From: Thermococcus litoralis DSM 5473
Lineage (GTDB): Archaea; Methanobacteriota_B; Thermococci; Thermococcales; Thermococcaceae
Reading direction: 5' to 3'
DNA: 64,000 nucleotides
Assembly: GCF_000246985.2 (NCBI RefSeq)
Contig: NC_022084.1
Coordinates: forward strand, 1,530,156 to 1,594,155
Position 1 is the first letter of the stretch, and each line of letters opens with the position of its first letter. A model generated the notes under the pieces. It made no database searches. It was not told the DNA's origin and saw nothing but the letters and a program-made list of their open reading frames with translations. Positions 53,678 through 62,248 of the stretch are shown here, piece after piece. A program made the translations under genes and the position numbers.

Positions 53678-55567
53678 TTAACTAAAACTTGCGAAGCCTA
53701 TCTCGTAGAGCTGGCGAAGCATGCGGAGGACTTTTTTAGCCGTGTGCTTGAAGCGGAAGTTTTTGTTATAGCTTTCCCAGTTTCTGAGAATTTCAACAAT
53801 TGCGAAACTGTTTAATTTTTCCAGTTGAGAAGGCAACTTTATTGTTTTCTCTGTATTGTTTTCCTTGAATTTGACTTCAAAGTTAGACTCAATGCATTCT
53901 CTTAGAACTTCTTTCAACGGTTTTTCAAGCTTCTTTCTGTTGCCGTGGAACTTGGGAAGAACCTTCATGAGCAACGCCAGATCAAATATTTCGTCCTCAC
54001 TTTCAAACATCACAATGCCCTTTTCTTTGCTCTCCTTTGCATTTTTGAAGAACAATGCAATCTCATCAATTACTCTATAGCCAAAGTGCAAGTCGTAGGG
54101 TTCGAGAGCTCTGTTTATATGCTGAATGATTTTCCAATATTCAGTGGTTTTAAGCTCTTTAACAGTCTCGTTTATCTCTTCCTTCGAGTGGGCTAGGAAC
54201 TTTCCGTTGGAGCCTCTAAGATCATTCAGCAACACCTCTCTCAGGGCTTCAAAGTTATCTGAGGAATTTTCTCCAGCCGATGGATAGTTCTCAAGGTCAA
54301 CGTCGTGGAATTCCACCACGAAGGCCCTGTCGAGGACTTTCGGGCTGAAGGCGTAAGTAGTTTCATCCATGTTAACGGTGCCGATTATGTAGAGGTTCGG
54401 CGGGAATTTAAGCTCCCTTGGAATCCCCTTCTTCTCTGCAATGTCATCAATATCGTGAAGCTTTATGCTCTCCCTTGTGAAGCCATTTTCTTCTCTTCCA
54501 CTCTCAAGGACGCTGAGGAAGTCCGCAAAGTAGTACTCAACGTGAGCTAGGTTCATCTCGTCGAGAAGGAGGAAATAGGGCTTCGAATTAGCGCCGTTTC
54601 TCTGGTAGTCATCCACAGCCCTTAAGATGAAATCGAGGAGCTCGGTTCTTTGGTACTCTCCGGTTAGCGGGTTATAATACCCCAAGAGTGCCTTGGAATC
54701 GCGCCAGTCCGGGCGGACGGAGAGAAAGAGGAAGTTTTCTTTTGAGGAATCAAGGAGTTCTGCCAGCTCTTGGGCTATCTTCGTCTTGCCCGTTCCTGTT
54801 AGACCGGAAAGGATTGCGAAGCCCTTAGTTTTCAAAGCAACGTAGAACTGGGAGACAAGGTGTGTGGGGAAGTAATAACCCTTTGAGGTGAGATATTTTG
54901 ACAACCAGGTTGAGGTGTCATTGGAGCTTTTCTCCTCAGTATACTCGTGGTAGGATCTCTCGGAGTACTTACTCAGATAATAAGCACTTTCTATCATGTT
55001 GTCAATTCCTAATCCTTGTGATACTTCTTTTACTAATTTAATAAATTCTACAGCGCTCTTGGGATTGTTGAGTAAATTTCCAATTTTCACATTTGCTTCT
55101 TCTTGGAGTTTAGAAGTTATGACAGCCCCTTCTCCAGTCGTGCCCCATATCGGCAGAAAGAATTGGGGTTTAAAAATTGCAAACCAAGTGCTTATCACTG
55201 ACACTCTCGCCCCTTTAATACGTTCATCATTGACTGCTGTTAAAAATAGTTTCAAGGATTCTTCAAAATCATTTGTACTTTCAAGTTGTTCTAAAACAGC
55301 CCTTAATATCGAAAAAGATTCTGTAGATAGTAATTCCTTGCCGAGTTTGTCATTCACGATTAGGTATCTAAACATTCCATAAATTTGTGAAGGTAATTTT
55401 TCCCTCCACTCTCTGACGTCATTAAGAGTTATATTATTAGAAACACTCTCCTTAAATTTTTTAAAGGTTATGAGAACCTTGTCTTGGATACCCTCCCATT
55501 CCCTTCTGTGCTTTTCTTTTTGAGTCTTCAATATTTCGAAAAGGATTTGCTTATCGATATCCCCCAT
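53678..55567 (-). CDS. mcrB: McrB-like AAA+ restriction GTPase/ATPase
   Basis: A 629-residue protein. Residues about 1-230 form an unrecognised N-terminal region, presumably for DNA recognition. The AAA+ domain has Walker A LSGLTGTGKTKIAQ (about 254-267), Walker B FLLLDEMNLAHVEYYFADFL (about 333-352) and the McrB-type sensor GTVNMDETTYAFSPKVLDRAF (written here only in part as NMDETTYAFSPKVLDRAF). Its partner nuclease gene ends 6 nt upstream. Together they resemble a type IV (modification-dependent) restriction system. McrB proteins usually hydrolyse GTP. Confidence 0.85.
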   Translation of the reverse strand: MGDIDKQILFEILKTQKEKHRREWEGIQDKVLITFKKFKESVSNNITLNDVREWREKLPSQIYGMFRYLIVNDKLGKELLSTESFSILRAVLEQLESTNDFEESLKLFLTAVNDERIKGARVSVISTWFAIFKPQFFLPIWGTTGEGAVITSKLQEEANVKIGNLLNNPKSAVEFIKLVKEVSQGLGIDNMIESAYYLSKYSERSYHEYTEEKSSNDTSTWLSKYLTSKGYYFPTHLVSQFYVALKTKGFAILSGLTGTGKTKIAQELAELLDSSKENFLFLSVRPDWRDSKALLGYYNPLTGEYQRTELLDFILRAVDDYQRNGANSKPYFLLLDEMNLAHVEYYFADFLSVLESGREENGFTRESIKLHDIDDIAEKKGIPRELKFPPNLYIIGTVNMDETTYAFSPKVLDRAFVVEFHDVDLENYPSAGENSSDNFEALREVLLNDLRGSNGKFLAHSKEEINETVKELKTTEYWKIIQHINRALEPYDLHFGYRVIDEIALFFKNAKESKEKGIVMFESEDEIFDLALLMKVLPKFHGNRKKLEKPLKEVLRECIESNFEVKFKENNTEKTIKLPSQLEKLNSFAIVEILRNWESYNKNFRFKHTAKKVLRMLRQLYEIGFASFS

Positions 55568-55573
55568 CTTTAT

Positions 55574-57265
55574 TCACCCCGGAATAAATCCCAAATACCC
55601 AACACCTTCAACCAGCCCCAAAACAACAAGTTTAAGGAGGCGTTGAACATCAGTAAGATTTACAAAGGCTTGATTCCGTGTTTTTTCTTTATCAATCTTA
55701 GCAAGGTACATCTTCGAGCGAGAACCAGGATACAACACCAGGGCAAACCTAGCCCCTAAAGCGTCTCTGTAAGTATGCATCTTGTAAATGTCCTCCAGCT
55801 TTGCCCACGTTTCATACTCCCCTGTTTTTTCAGCGACCTCAACTTCTTCGTCAAACTCTTCTATTTCCCATTCTTCGTCAACCACGTCAAGCTTGAACTT
55901 TGCGTCGAATACTCCAATTAGCCCAGCATTCTTTGCATTTTCCATGAAGAGTGAGAAATCAGGCCTCAGCGTCACAGAATAGCTCCACTTTCTAGGAATG
56001 AGGCGTTTGTTGTAGTACAAACGCCAGCCGTTGTCGAACTCGGCGTAGACATCACCCCTCTCAGAGAGTTCTCCCGTTGGCGTTACGTGAATTTTAAGCC
56101 TCTTATTCTCAAGTATATCCCCAAGCTCTTCCACCAGCTTAAAAAAGCACCAGTACTCGTAGAGCTTAGCGATGTCTTTGTTGGCTATTGCTCTCTTCAT
56201 TTCACCGAAAAAGGGCGAGTAAGCTTTAAACTCCCACCAGAGCTGAAGTAAATCCCTGTACCCCTCACGTTTAAGGAGCACCTGAGATGTGGATGGAAAG
56301 ATGATCATTTCACTAACGTCATCGAAGATGTCACTTACAGCGTAGTATTCCAGATCGCCAAGAACCATTTTCAGCTTGGAGATTGCTTCTTGTTTTTGAT
56401 CCTTTGTTAAGTATGAAGATGTCATAATGGCATTGAGAGTCCTCTCACCCCACGCTATCAGCTCGTTTAGGAAGTGCTTAACAAACCTGTTTTCATGGGT
56501 ATCAAAGCTTTCGTACTTAATTTCTTGAGCGACTTTGGTAGGGACATAACCGCTTAGGGATTCTGCAACTGCAAAAGAAGAGTCCTCTGCTTTCGTTAGG
56601 TATTCAGGATGACTAATGATTGAAATAGCAGTATCTTCATTGGCTTCACTTACTTCCCAGAAGTTTAGCCACTCTTGCTTCTCAACGAGCTTTCTGTGAG
56701 GACTTTTTATGATTTCCTCGTAAGCTGAGATTATTCTCTCCCTGTTGTTTACGAGAAAGTGATACACAAAGAGCTCACTTATAGGTTCTTCAGATTCTTC
56801 AACTCCAAAGCCTGTGGGAGCGGTAATCGAGAATGGGAGCAAAATTGATTTTTCGCTTATGTATTTGACGAGCGCATTGTAGAGTTCTTCATGCTTTCGT
56901 ACAAGCTCTTCTGTATTCTCCGGGCTGACGTTGTAAATTTTCCCCACTTTCTCTGAAAGTACTTCAAAATTCTTAAACCGTAGAGAAACTTCCTTCCCAT
57001 TTTCTAAAATTTCGATATTGGTCTTTCCGATGTAGTTTTTGAACTGAAAAGTCGCTAGGTAGGTATTTTCGTTGATTTCCTCAGCCTTAGTCTTTTCATT
57101 CCCAATCCTTATGCTGAATTCTCGCTTCCCAATAACCCTATATTCCTGCCACTCAAAAAGGTATACTGTGTCGTTTATTACACCTATTTTGCCCTTTAGC
57201 TGATATTTTCCATCTTTATCAAGTGGTATTTTTAAAAGAACATTTTTTGCTTCACTATTTTCCAT
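55574..57265 (-). CDS. mcrC: McrC-like nuclease (DUF2357/DUF524 with PD-(D/E)xK domain)
   Basis: A 563-residue protein, first gene of the McrBC-like pair. The N-terminal half is beta-rich (DUF2357). The middle has YESFDTHENRFVKHFLNEL and KLYEYWCFFKLVEEL, typical of DUF524. The nuclease core shows TLRPDFSLFM and, after 14 residues, GVFDAKFKLD, the PD-DxK motif, followed by a MHTYRDAL helix. I chose ATG 57265; an in-frame ATG at 57295 with no clear ribosome binding site is possible. Confidence 0.8.
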   Translation of the reverse strand: MENSEAKNVLLKIPLDKDGKYQLKGKIGVINDTVYLFEWQEYRVIGKREFSIRIGNEKTKAEEINENTYLATFQFKNYIGKTNIEILENGKEVSLRFKNFEVLSEKVGKIYNVSPENTEELVRKHEELYNALVKYISEKSILLPFSITAPTGFGVEESEEPISELFVYHFLVNNRERIISAYEEIIKSPHRKLVEKQEWLNFWEVSEANEDTAISIISHPEYLTKAEDSSFAVAESLSGYVPTKVAQEIKYESFDTHENRFVKHFLNELIAWGERTLNAIMTSSYLTKDQKQEAISKLKMVLGDLEYYAVSDIFDDVSEMIIFPSTSQVLLKREGYRDLLQLWWEFKAYSPFFGEMKRAIANKDIAKLYEYWCFFKLVEELGDILENKRLKIHVTPTGELSERGDVYAEFDNGWRLYYNKRLIPRKWSYSVTLRPDFSLFMENAKNAGLIGVFDAKFKLDVVDEEWEIEEFDEEVEVAEKTGEYETWAKLEDIYKMHTYRDALGARFALVLYPGSRSKMYLAKIDKEKTRNQAFVNLTDVQRLLKLVVLGLVEGVGYLGFIPG

Positions 57266-57534
57266 CCTACGTATTCCCCCACAAGTTACCCTCATTTAAA
57301 AATAGCACAAACTTTAATTTATCCTTTTCTATTTTCGAGGACTTTTCACTCCTAATCAGCATTGAGTAGTACTTCGGAGAGAGTTAACTCTTCCTGTTGA
57401 AATTGAGAAAATATGCAGTTGCTACATTAAATTTGAGAAAACACAGAAAGTATTCGCAAGTGATAAGGTGCATTCATAGGAAAACTTCTTGCGATAATTG
57501 TTTTAAAAAAAGATTTGGTCTGGAGCCCTGGATT

Positions 57535-57610
57535 TGGTAGCCCCGCGGGGATTCGAACCCCGGTCGCGGGATCCAAAGTCCCGCATGCTTGGCCGCTACA
57601 CCACGGGGCT
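57535..57610 (-). tRNA. tRNA-Gln (anticodon UUG)
   Basis: On the minus strand the acceptor AGCCCCG pairs with CGGGGCT. The anticodon stem CGGGA/TCCCG holds loop CTTTGGA (anticodon TTG), and the T arm is CGGGG-TTCGAAT-CCCCG. Discriminator A and CCA are encoded, 76 nt in all. The loop gives glutamine. In this lineage it would be charged through Glu-tRNA(Gln) amidation. Confidence 0.96.
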
Positions 57611-57664
57611 GCGCCCAATCACTACTTTATGGATGCATTTATAAATTTTACTGCAGGAGAACAG

Positions 57665-58351
57665 CTAGAAGATAATCTCTTCCTCCCCAATGCCCAATGA
57701 GAACTTTGATATGACATTCTCAAACTCGCTTTCAGCCGTATATAGGAATCCGCAGGTGTGGCATTTCAAATAACCATCCTCCACACTCAGCTCAGAAAAG
57801 CAAATTGGACAGCGGTACTCATTTCTCTCGAGCTCTTCGAATATCTCATCTCTCATAACCAGCATCTTTAAGTCGTTTTCCCAGTCCTCGTGCACCATTC
57901 CCCAATAGGGGGTTGATACCGGGTAGTAGTCCTCAAGGATAAAGGGGTTAATGCCCAGACTTCGTATTCCAGGCGGAAGCTTTTGTGCGGGCTCGATTGA
58001 AACAACGAACTGGTCGTAGAACTCTATGTACTGGGCCCTTACGCTCACACCAGAGGAAAGCCTCTTTTTGAGGGGATATATCTGAAGAAACAGCAGGTCG
58101 TTTGAGGGTTCAAAAAATGCAGAAATTCCTATATCTTTTCTCTTAAAGAAATAGGAATATTCATCATCACCAATGTCTTCACCCACGAGAGAAAAGCCAA
58201 GCTTTTTCAAAGCCCTGTCAACAAAAGAAGGCTTCGGAAGGGCCTTACGAATAACCAGATGCTCCCCTATCCATCCGGCTAATGCCATCGAATAACCCAC
58301 ATAAAACTGCCGCTGGATTCTAAGGTAAGCCACACTAGGCACTAATTTCAT
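57665..58351 (-). CDS. Hypothetical protein with C-terminal zinc ribbon
   Basis: A 228-residue protein. The first ~170 residues are a mixed alpha/beta region with no known motif. The end has CPICFSELSVEDGYLKCHTC (two CxxC knuckles, about 176-195), a zinc ribbon. The start ATG 58351 has a weak GAGAAAG upstream; a TTG at 58360 is possible. It lies downstream of DP2 on the same strand but 60 nt away. Its role is unknown, perhaps nucleic-acid related. Confidence 0.65.
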   Translation of the reverse strand: MKLVPSVAYLRIQRQFYVGYSMALAGWIGEHLVIRKALPKPSFVDRALKKLGFSLVGEDIGDDEYSYFFKRKDIGISAFFEPSNDLLFLQIYPLKKRLSSGVSVRAQYIEFYDQFVVSIEPAQKLPPGIRSLGINPFILEDYYPVSTPYWGMVHEDWENDLKMLVMRDEIFEELERNEYRCPICFSELSVEDGYLKCHTCGFLYTAESEFENVISKFSLGIGEEEIIF

Positions 58352-58421
58352 CTTTCTCAAAAGATATTGTCACTTGAAGTATTTATCCTTTTTGTCTAGA
58401 CATTGAAAAAATAATGGATAA

Positions 58422-61400
58422 TTAGCTGCCGAAAAACTCCTCAAGGCTAATGACCTTCTTGGTCTTTTTCTTGAGCTTGGGCTTTTCTTTTTCCTCTTTT
58501 CTTTCTTGTTTTGCAGCTTTTTCCTTTTTGTTCTCTTCCTTTTTGGAGTTGTTTAATTTACCGTTTTCTTTTAGCTCATCGAGATATCCATTCTTCTTTA
58601 TTACCTTTCCCGTTCTTTCCGCTATCATTCTCTCACAAATGTCAGCTCCAAGGGCAAGGAGGGTTCGTTGGGTCTCTGGGAATACATTTTGGAAAAGCGC
58701 CTTTATGTCCTTCTCCGTTAGGCAGATCCTCTGTCTTGTGTAATCTATAACGTTATAATGAGTAACCAGCATCTTCGCAGTTGGGAGGTATTTCTCAATT
58801 GCTCCCTTTGACACTGTGAGCACTATCTTGCCCCCACATTTTGGACATTTTCCACTCAGAGGTGGTCTCCGGTATTTGGTGTTGCATTTCACACACCTAA
58901 ACTCTTGCCTTGTAAAGCTCCTCAGGTTTCCTCTTAAATCCGGCACTATATGGGAGTTTATTATAGTTTCAGCGACGTGATGTTCGTTTACCGCTCTAAT
59001 ACGTTCCGCTAGAGCCAACTGCCTGCTAACTTTGTCTTCCATATCGCCCAACTGCTTGTAGAGGCTCATTTTTGGACCTAAGGCGATGTCGTCGGTGTCG
59101 TGGGTGAACTTCAGCCCTTCGTACATTTCTGGCTTGCCCAGGCGATCTTCTACCCTCTCAATGACCCCAACGAGCTCTTTTGGAGATTTGAGCTCGTAAG
59201 TTGCCCTGTAGAACTCTAATGGATAATATCTAGCAACATCCATGTTGTGAACTTCGCTATCAACTTCCCTTGGGTCTAAGCGAGTTGTAACTACCAGCGG
59301 AGCGTCCATCTTTCCACCGCGCTTCTCTGGCAAGTAATAGCGCGAGAAGTTGAGCAGAGCATCGAGGAGGAGCATAACTGCGTCCTCGTCGCCGTCGCAG
59401 TTCCTCCTCTTTGCAGCGTGATAATACGGGTGAGCATAGCCTACAAGAGCGTCAACAAACCCAATAATCCGTCCAATAATTCCGGCTGAAGTGTGAGGGG
59501 CTAAACCAATCACGAGATGTCCTATTAGATCTTCCATCTTCTCAACGTTGTAGAACCTCGGCAGTCCGTAGAACTTTTCGAGCAAATCATCAACAAACTT
59601 AGCAACCTTGACAAGGTAGTTTCCAGCCTCTTTTGAGAGGATTATATCCTGAACCTTGAGCTCAACTATTTGTTCATCGCTTACAAGGGGCTTGCCCTCA
59701 AAATCGTGTGTATAACCGAGCTCCCTTAGCTTCTCAACGCTTACCCCTATTTCCTTGGGTTTGAAGTGGGTTATTGGCGCATCCGTGGCGTCAAACCTTA
59801 TTGTGCCGTCTTTAAAGACGTAGACGTCGTTTCTTGCCCTTAGTATTCCTTTTTCGAGAGGTTCTGCTATCTTATGGGCGGAGCTCATACCCATTACGCC
59901 TTTGAGCCTGTCAAGGGTGTAAACTCCAACATTTTGCATAGCGTTGTTTAATAGTTCTGAGGGATTTATTCTTCTCTTGCGGTAGGCTTTCATTTCTATA
60001 CCACATTTTGGGCATTCTGTGTCGATTGTTGATTCAAAGCCGCATTTGGGACAGTGGTAGAGTAGCTTAGCCTCGCTTCCGCATTTGGGACATGTGGGGT
60101 AGATATCTACATGGCCACAGCTGGTGCATTTGAAGTGCGCTATCTCAACTTCCGCCGTTTTTCCTTCTTGGGCAGCTTTGTAAATATCTCTCGAACTTCC
60201 TCCCGCTAATCCTATCGGGAAAAGAACGTGGACAGGGGGCTTCATTTTTCTTTCTTTCGCCTTTTCTGGTCTTCCCATTCTTGCCCCTATCCAGCTGATT
60301 CCCCTATCCCTAAGCTTAACGTCACTTATCTCGTTTATCAGGTCTATGGGAGTGTGGAATTCTTTGAATTCAATTTTCTTCTCTAAATTTGCCAAAGGAG
60401 TTAGTAGCGCGGCGGACCATGGGTAATCAATTATAACAAAGCCTTCAGAGACTTTATGCTCGACCCCAAGAAGCTCCAGATATCTCTTAGCTTTTCCTAG
60501 AGACTGGAGGGGAATTTCAACTCTCTTTGCGTATTTGAACCCTCTATACTCTCCCCACTCTATGTTGGCATTTACAAGGGCGTTTTGGAGAGAGATAAGC
60601 TCCTCAACCTCCAAGGTATTCCAGTAGAGGGTGTAGTATGGGTGGAGGGGTATCTTGAGAATGCGCGAGAGGTGTATAGCATCTTCAATTGAAGGCTTTA
60701 CCTTGACCGGATCGTGAAGAAGCTTTGCAAGGAATTCTGGGTCTAAGTCGAGGTAATCTGCAGCTTCCTCTACAATTTCCCGCTCGTTTTCTTGGAAGGG
60801 CTTGAGGTCAAGCTCATAAACTTTGTTTACTGCCTCCACAAGTTCTTGAATCCACCACTCCTCAACATAGTTGGCAGGTAAAAGTGTTTGATTGTTCTCC
60901 ACAAAGTCTCCAAATGCTATGAGGGCATCTCCGAGATATAGAATCTCCTCGACTTGGTCTTTCAGCTCAAGCGCTTTGTAGTAGTCATCAACCCTCACAA
61001 CACTTCCGTCTTTTAACTTTACAATAGGGCCTTCAATGGTGCTTGCTGGGGTTACAATTGCACCTTTTCCTGGCCTTTCGGTCTTCATTTGGGTTCCTAC
61101 AGCCAAGAATTCATCTACCATTATCATAACCGCTGGATTTATGCTCCACGTTGCAAATCCACTCACTCTGCTCCTTCCATAGCGAAGCCTGAAGCCACCA
61201 TTTCTTGATGGTTCAGCAAAGAGAGGCCTTCCACCTATTATCTCTTTTGTATACTTTGGATTTGGGGCTATATTTGCTCTGAACTTCTCATAAAGCTCGT
61301 AGTAGAAGCCTTTCTCAACTTTTACTGTGGTCTTTTCTTCTGTTTTCTCTTCTTTTTCTTCTTTCCCTTTCTCTTCCTCTTTGCCGCCTTTTTCCTTTGC

Positions 61401-62237
61401 CTCAACGAACTCCTTTAGCCATTCCCATCCCTCAATGCCCATTTTGTCTATATACTTTACAAGCTTCTTTGCCTTTTGAAGAACTCCCTCTGCCAAAACT
61501 AGGATCGCTCCTCCTCTTAGGTGATTTGTTTCAACTCCTGGAACGTTTCTGTGGCTTACCTCTACGTCATCGGTTGCTTCTCCAGTTATTTCTATTGGAA
61601 TGTTTCTAACAGCTAAACGAACCTCATCTGGTGAGGGATGATATTGGAGTCTTGTAACAGCTCTATGGTAGAGGTCTACCTCTTCAACATATCTCTCCAC
61701 GTGCTCTTCAGTTGGCTTAAACCTATCAAGGCCAAGCTTCCTTCTCACGTAATCTCCAACAAGAACACTCAAAGCCTGTGCCGTTCCTCCGCTACTTCTA
61801 ATTGGTCCAGCATAATAAATTGCTAGGTAATTAGTTCCATCTGAATTTTTCTTTATTTTAACATCGGCTATTCCTTCGAGCGGAGCGGAGACAATACCTT
61901 CAGTTAGAATTGCCAAGGCAGTTCTCACAGATTGATCGGCAAGCTTCTCTTTGCTCTCAAACTTTCCGAATTTTCCCTCTATTATTTCATCAACAACTTT
62001 GAGGGCGGCCAGTTCTTTTCCATATTCCTTTACGAGCTCTCTTATTCTCTCAGCAACTCCCCTTGGACCCACAAGACTCTCAACTCTTCCCGCCATATCG
62101 GTTGCTTGGGGAACTTCGATGTCTCTTACGGGATCTTTTCCTTGAGCTCTAGCTTGTTTGGCTATTTCATAAGCCTTGTCAATCTCCCTTTGGAGGGATT
62201 CGAAGTATTTTTTCATATCCTCACTGTAAAGCTCCAT
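58422..62237 (-). CDS. polC: DNA polymerase D large subunit DP2
   Basis: The 1271-residue catalytic subunit of the archaeal replicative polymerase D. It begins MELYSEDMKKYFESLQREID, with the conserved YYAGPIRSSGGTAQALSVL, zinc modules (CTSCGHVDIYPTCPKCGSEA, and CPKCGFESTIDTECPKCG near 690-750), the catalytic site RRNCDGDEDAVMLLLDALLN (about 940-960) and a C-terminal zinc ribbon CVKCNTKYRRPPLSGKCPKC. The last ~70 residues are Lys/Glu rich and end with KVISLEEFFG, a PCNA-binding (PIP) type motif. No intein is present. A low-complexity KEE/KGK insert sits near residues 285-305. Confidence 0.97.
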   Translation of the reverse strand: MELYSEDMKKYFESLQREIDKAYEIAKQARAQGKDPVRDIEVPQATDMAGRVESLVGPRGVAERIRELVKEYGKELAALKVVDEIIEGKFGKFESKEKLADQSVRTALAILTEGIVSAPLEGIADVKIKKNSDGTNYLAIYYAGPIRSSGGTAQALSVLVGDYVRRKLGLDRFKPTEEHVERYVEEVDLYHRAVTRLQYHPSPDEVRLAVRNIPIEITGEATDDVEVSHRNVPGVETNHLRGGAILVLAEGVLQKAKKLVKYIDKMGIEGWEWLKEFVEAKEKGGKEEEKGKEEKEEKTEEKTTVKVEKGFYYELYEKFRANIAPNPKYTKEIIGGRPLFAEPSRNGGFRLRYGRSRVSGFATWSINPAVMIMVDEFLAVGTQMKTERPGKGAIVTPASTIEGPIVKLKDGSVVRVDDYYKALELKDQVEEILYLGDALIAFGDFVENNQTLLPANYVEEWWIQELVEAVNKVYELDLKPFQENEREIVEEAADYLDLDPEFLAKLLHDPVKVKPSIEDAIHLSRILKIPLHPYYTLYWNTLEVEELISLQNALVNANIEWGEYRGFKYAKRVEIPLQSLGKAKRYLELLGVEHKVSEGFVIIDYPWSAALLTPLANLEKKIEFKEFHTPIDLINEISDVKLRDRGISWIGARMGRPEKAKERKMKPPVHVLFPIGLAGGSSRDIYKAAQEGKTAEVEIAHFKCTSCGHVDIYPTCPKCGSEAKLLYHCPKCGFESTIDTECPKCGIEMKAYRKRRINPSELLNNAMQNVGVYTLDRLKGVMGMSSAHKIAEPLEKGILRARNDVYVFKDGTIRFDATDAPITHFKPKEIGVSVEKLRELGYTHDFEGKPLVSDEQIVELKVQDIILSKEAGNYLVKVAKFVDDLLEKFYGLPRFYNVEKMEDLIGHLVIGLAPHTSAGIIGRIIGFVDALVGYAHPYYHAAKRRNCDGDEDAVMLLLDALLNFSRYYLPEKRGGKMDAPLVVTTRLDPREVDSEVHNMDVARYYPLEFYRATYELKSPKELVGVIERVEDRLGKPEMYEGLKFTHDTDDIALGPKMSLYKQLGDMEDKVSRQLALAERIRAVNEHHVAETIINSHIVPDLRGNLRSFTRQEFRCVKCNTKYRRPPLSGKCPKCGGKIVLTVSKGAIEKYLPTAKMLVTHYNVIDYTRQRICLTEKDIKALFQNVFPETQRTLLALGADICERMIAERTGKVIKKNGYLDELKENGKLNNSKKEENKKEKAAKQERKEEKEKPKLKKKTKKVISLEEFFGS

Positions 62238-62248
62238 ATTATTTCACC

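Noticed and set aside
13667-62237. Inteins in RtcB or DP2
   Set aside because: Both proteins have the length of intein-free homologues, and no Hint-type start or HN-C junction interrupts the conserved motifs.
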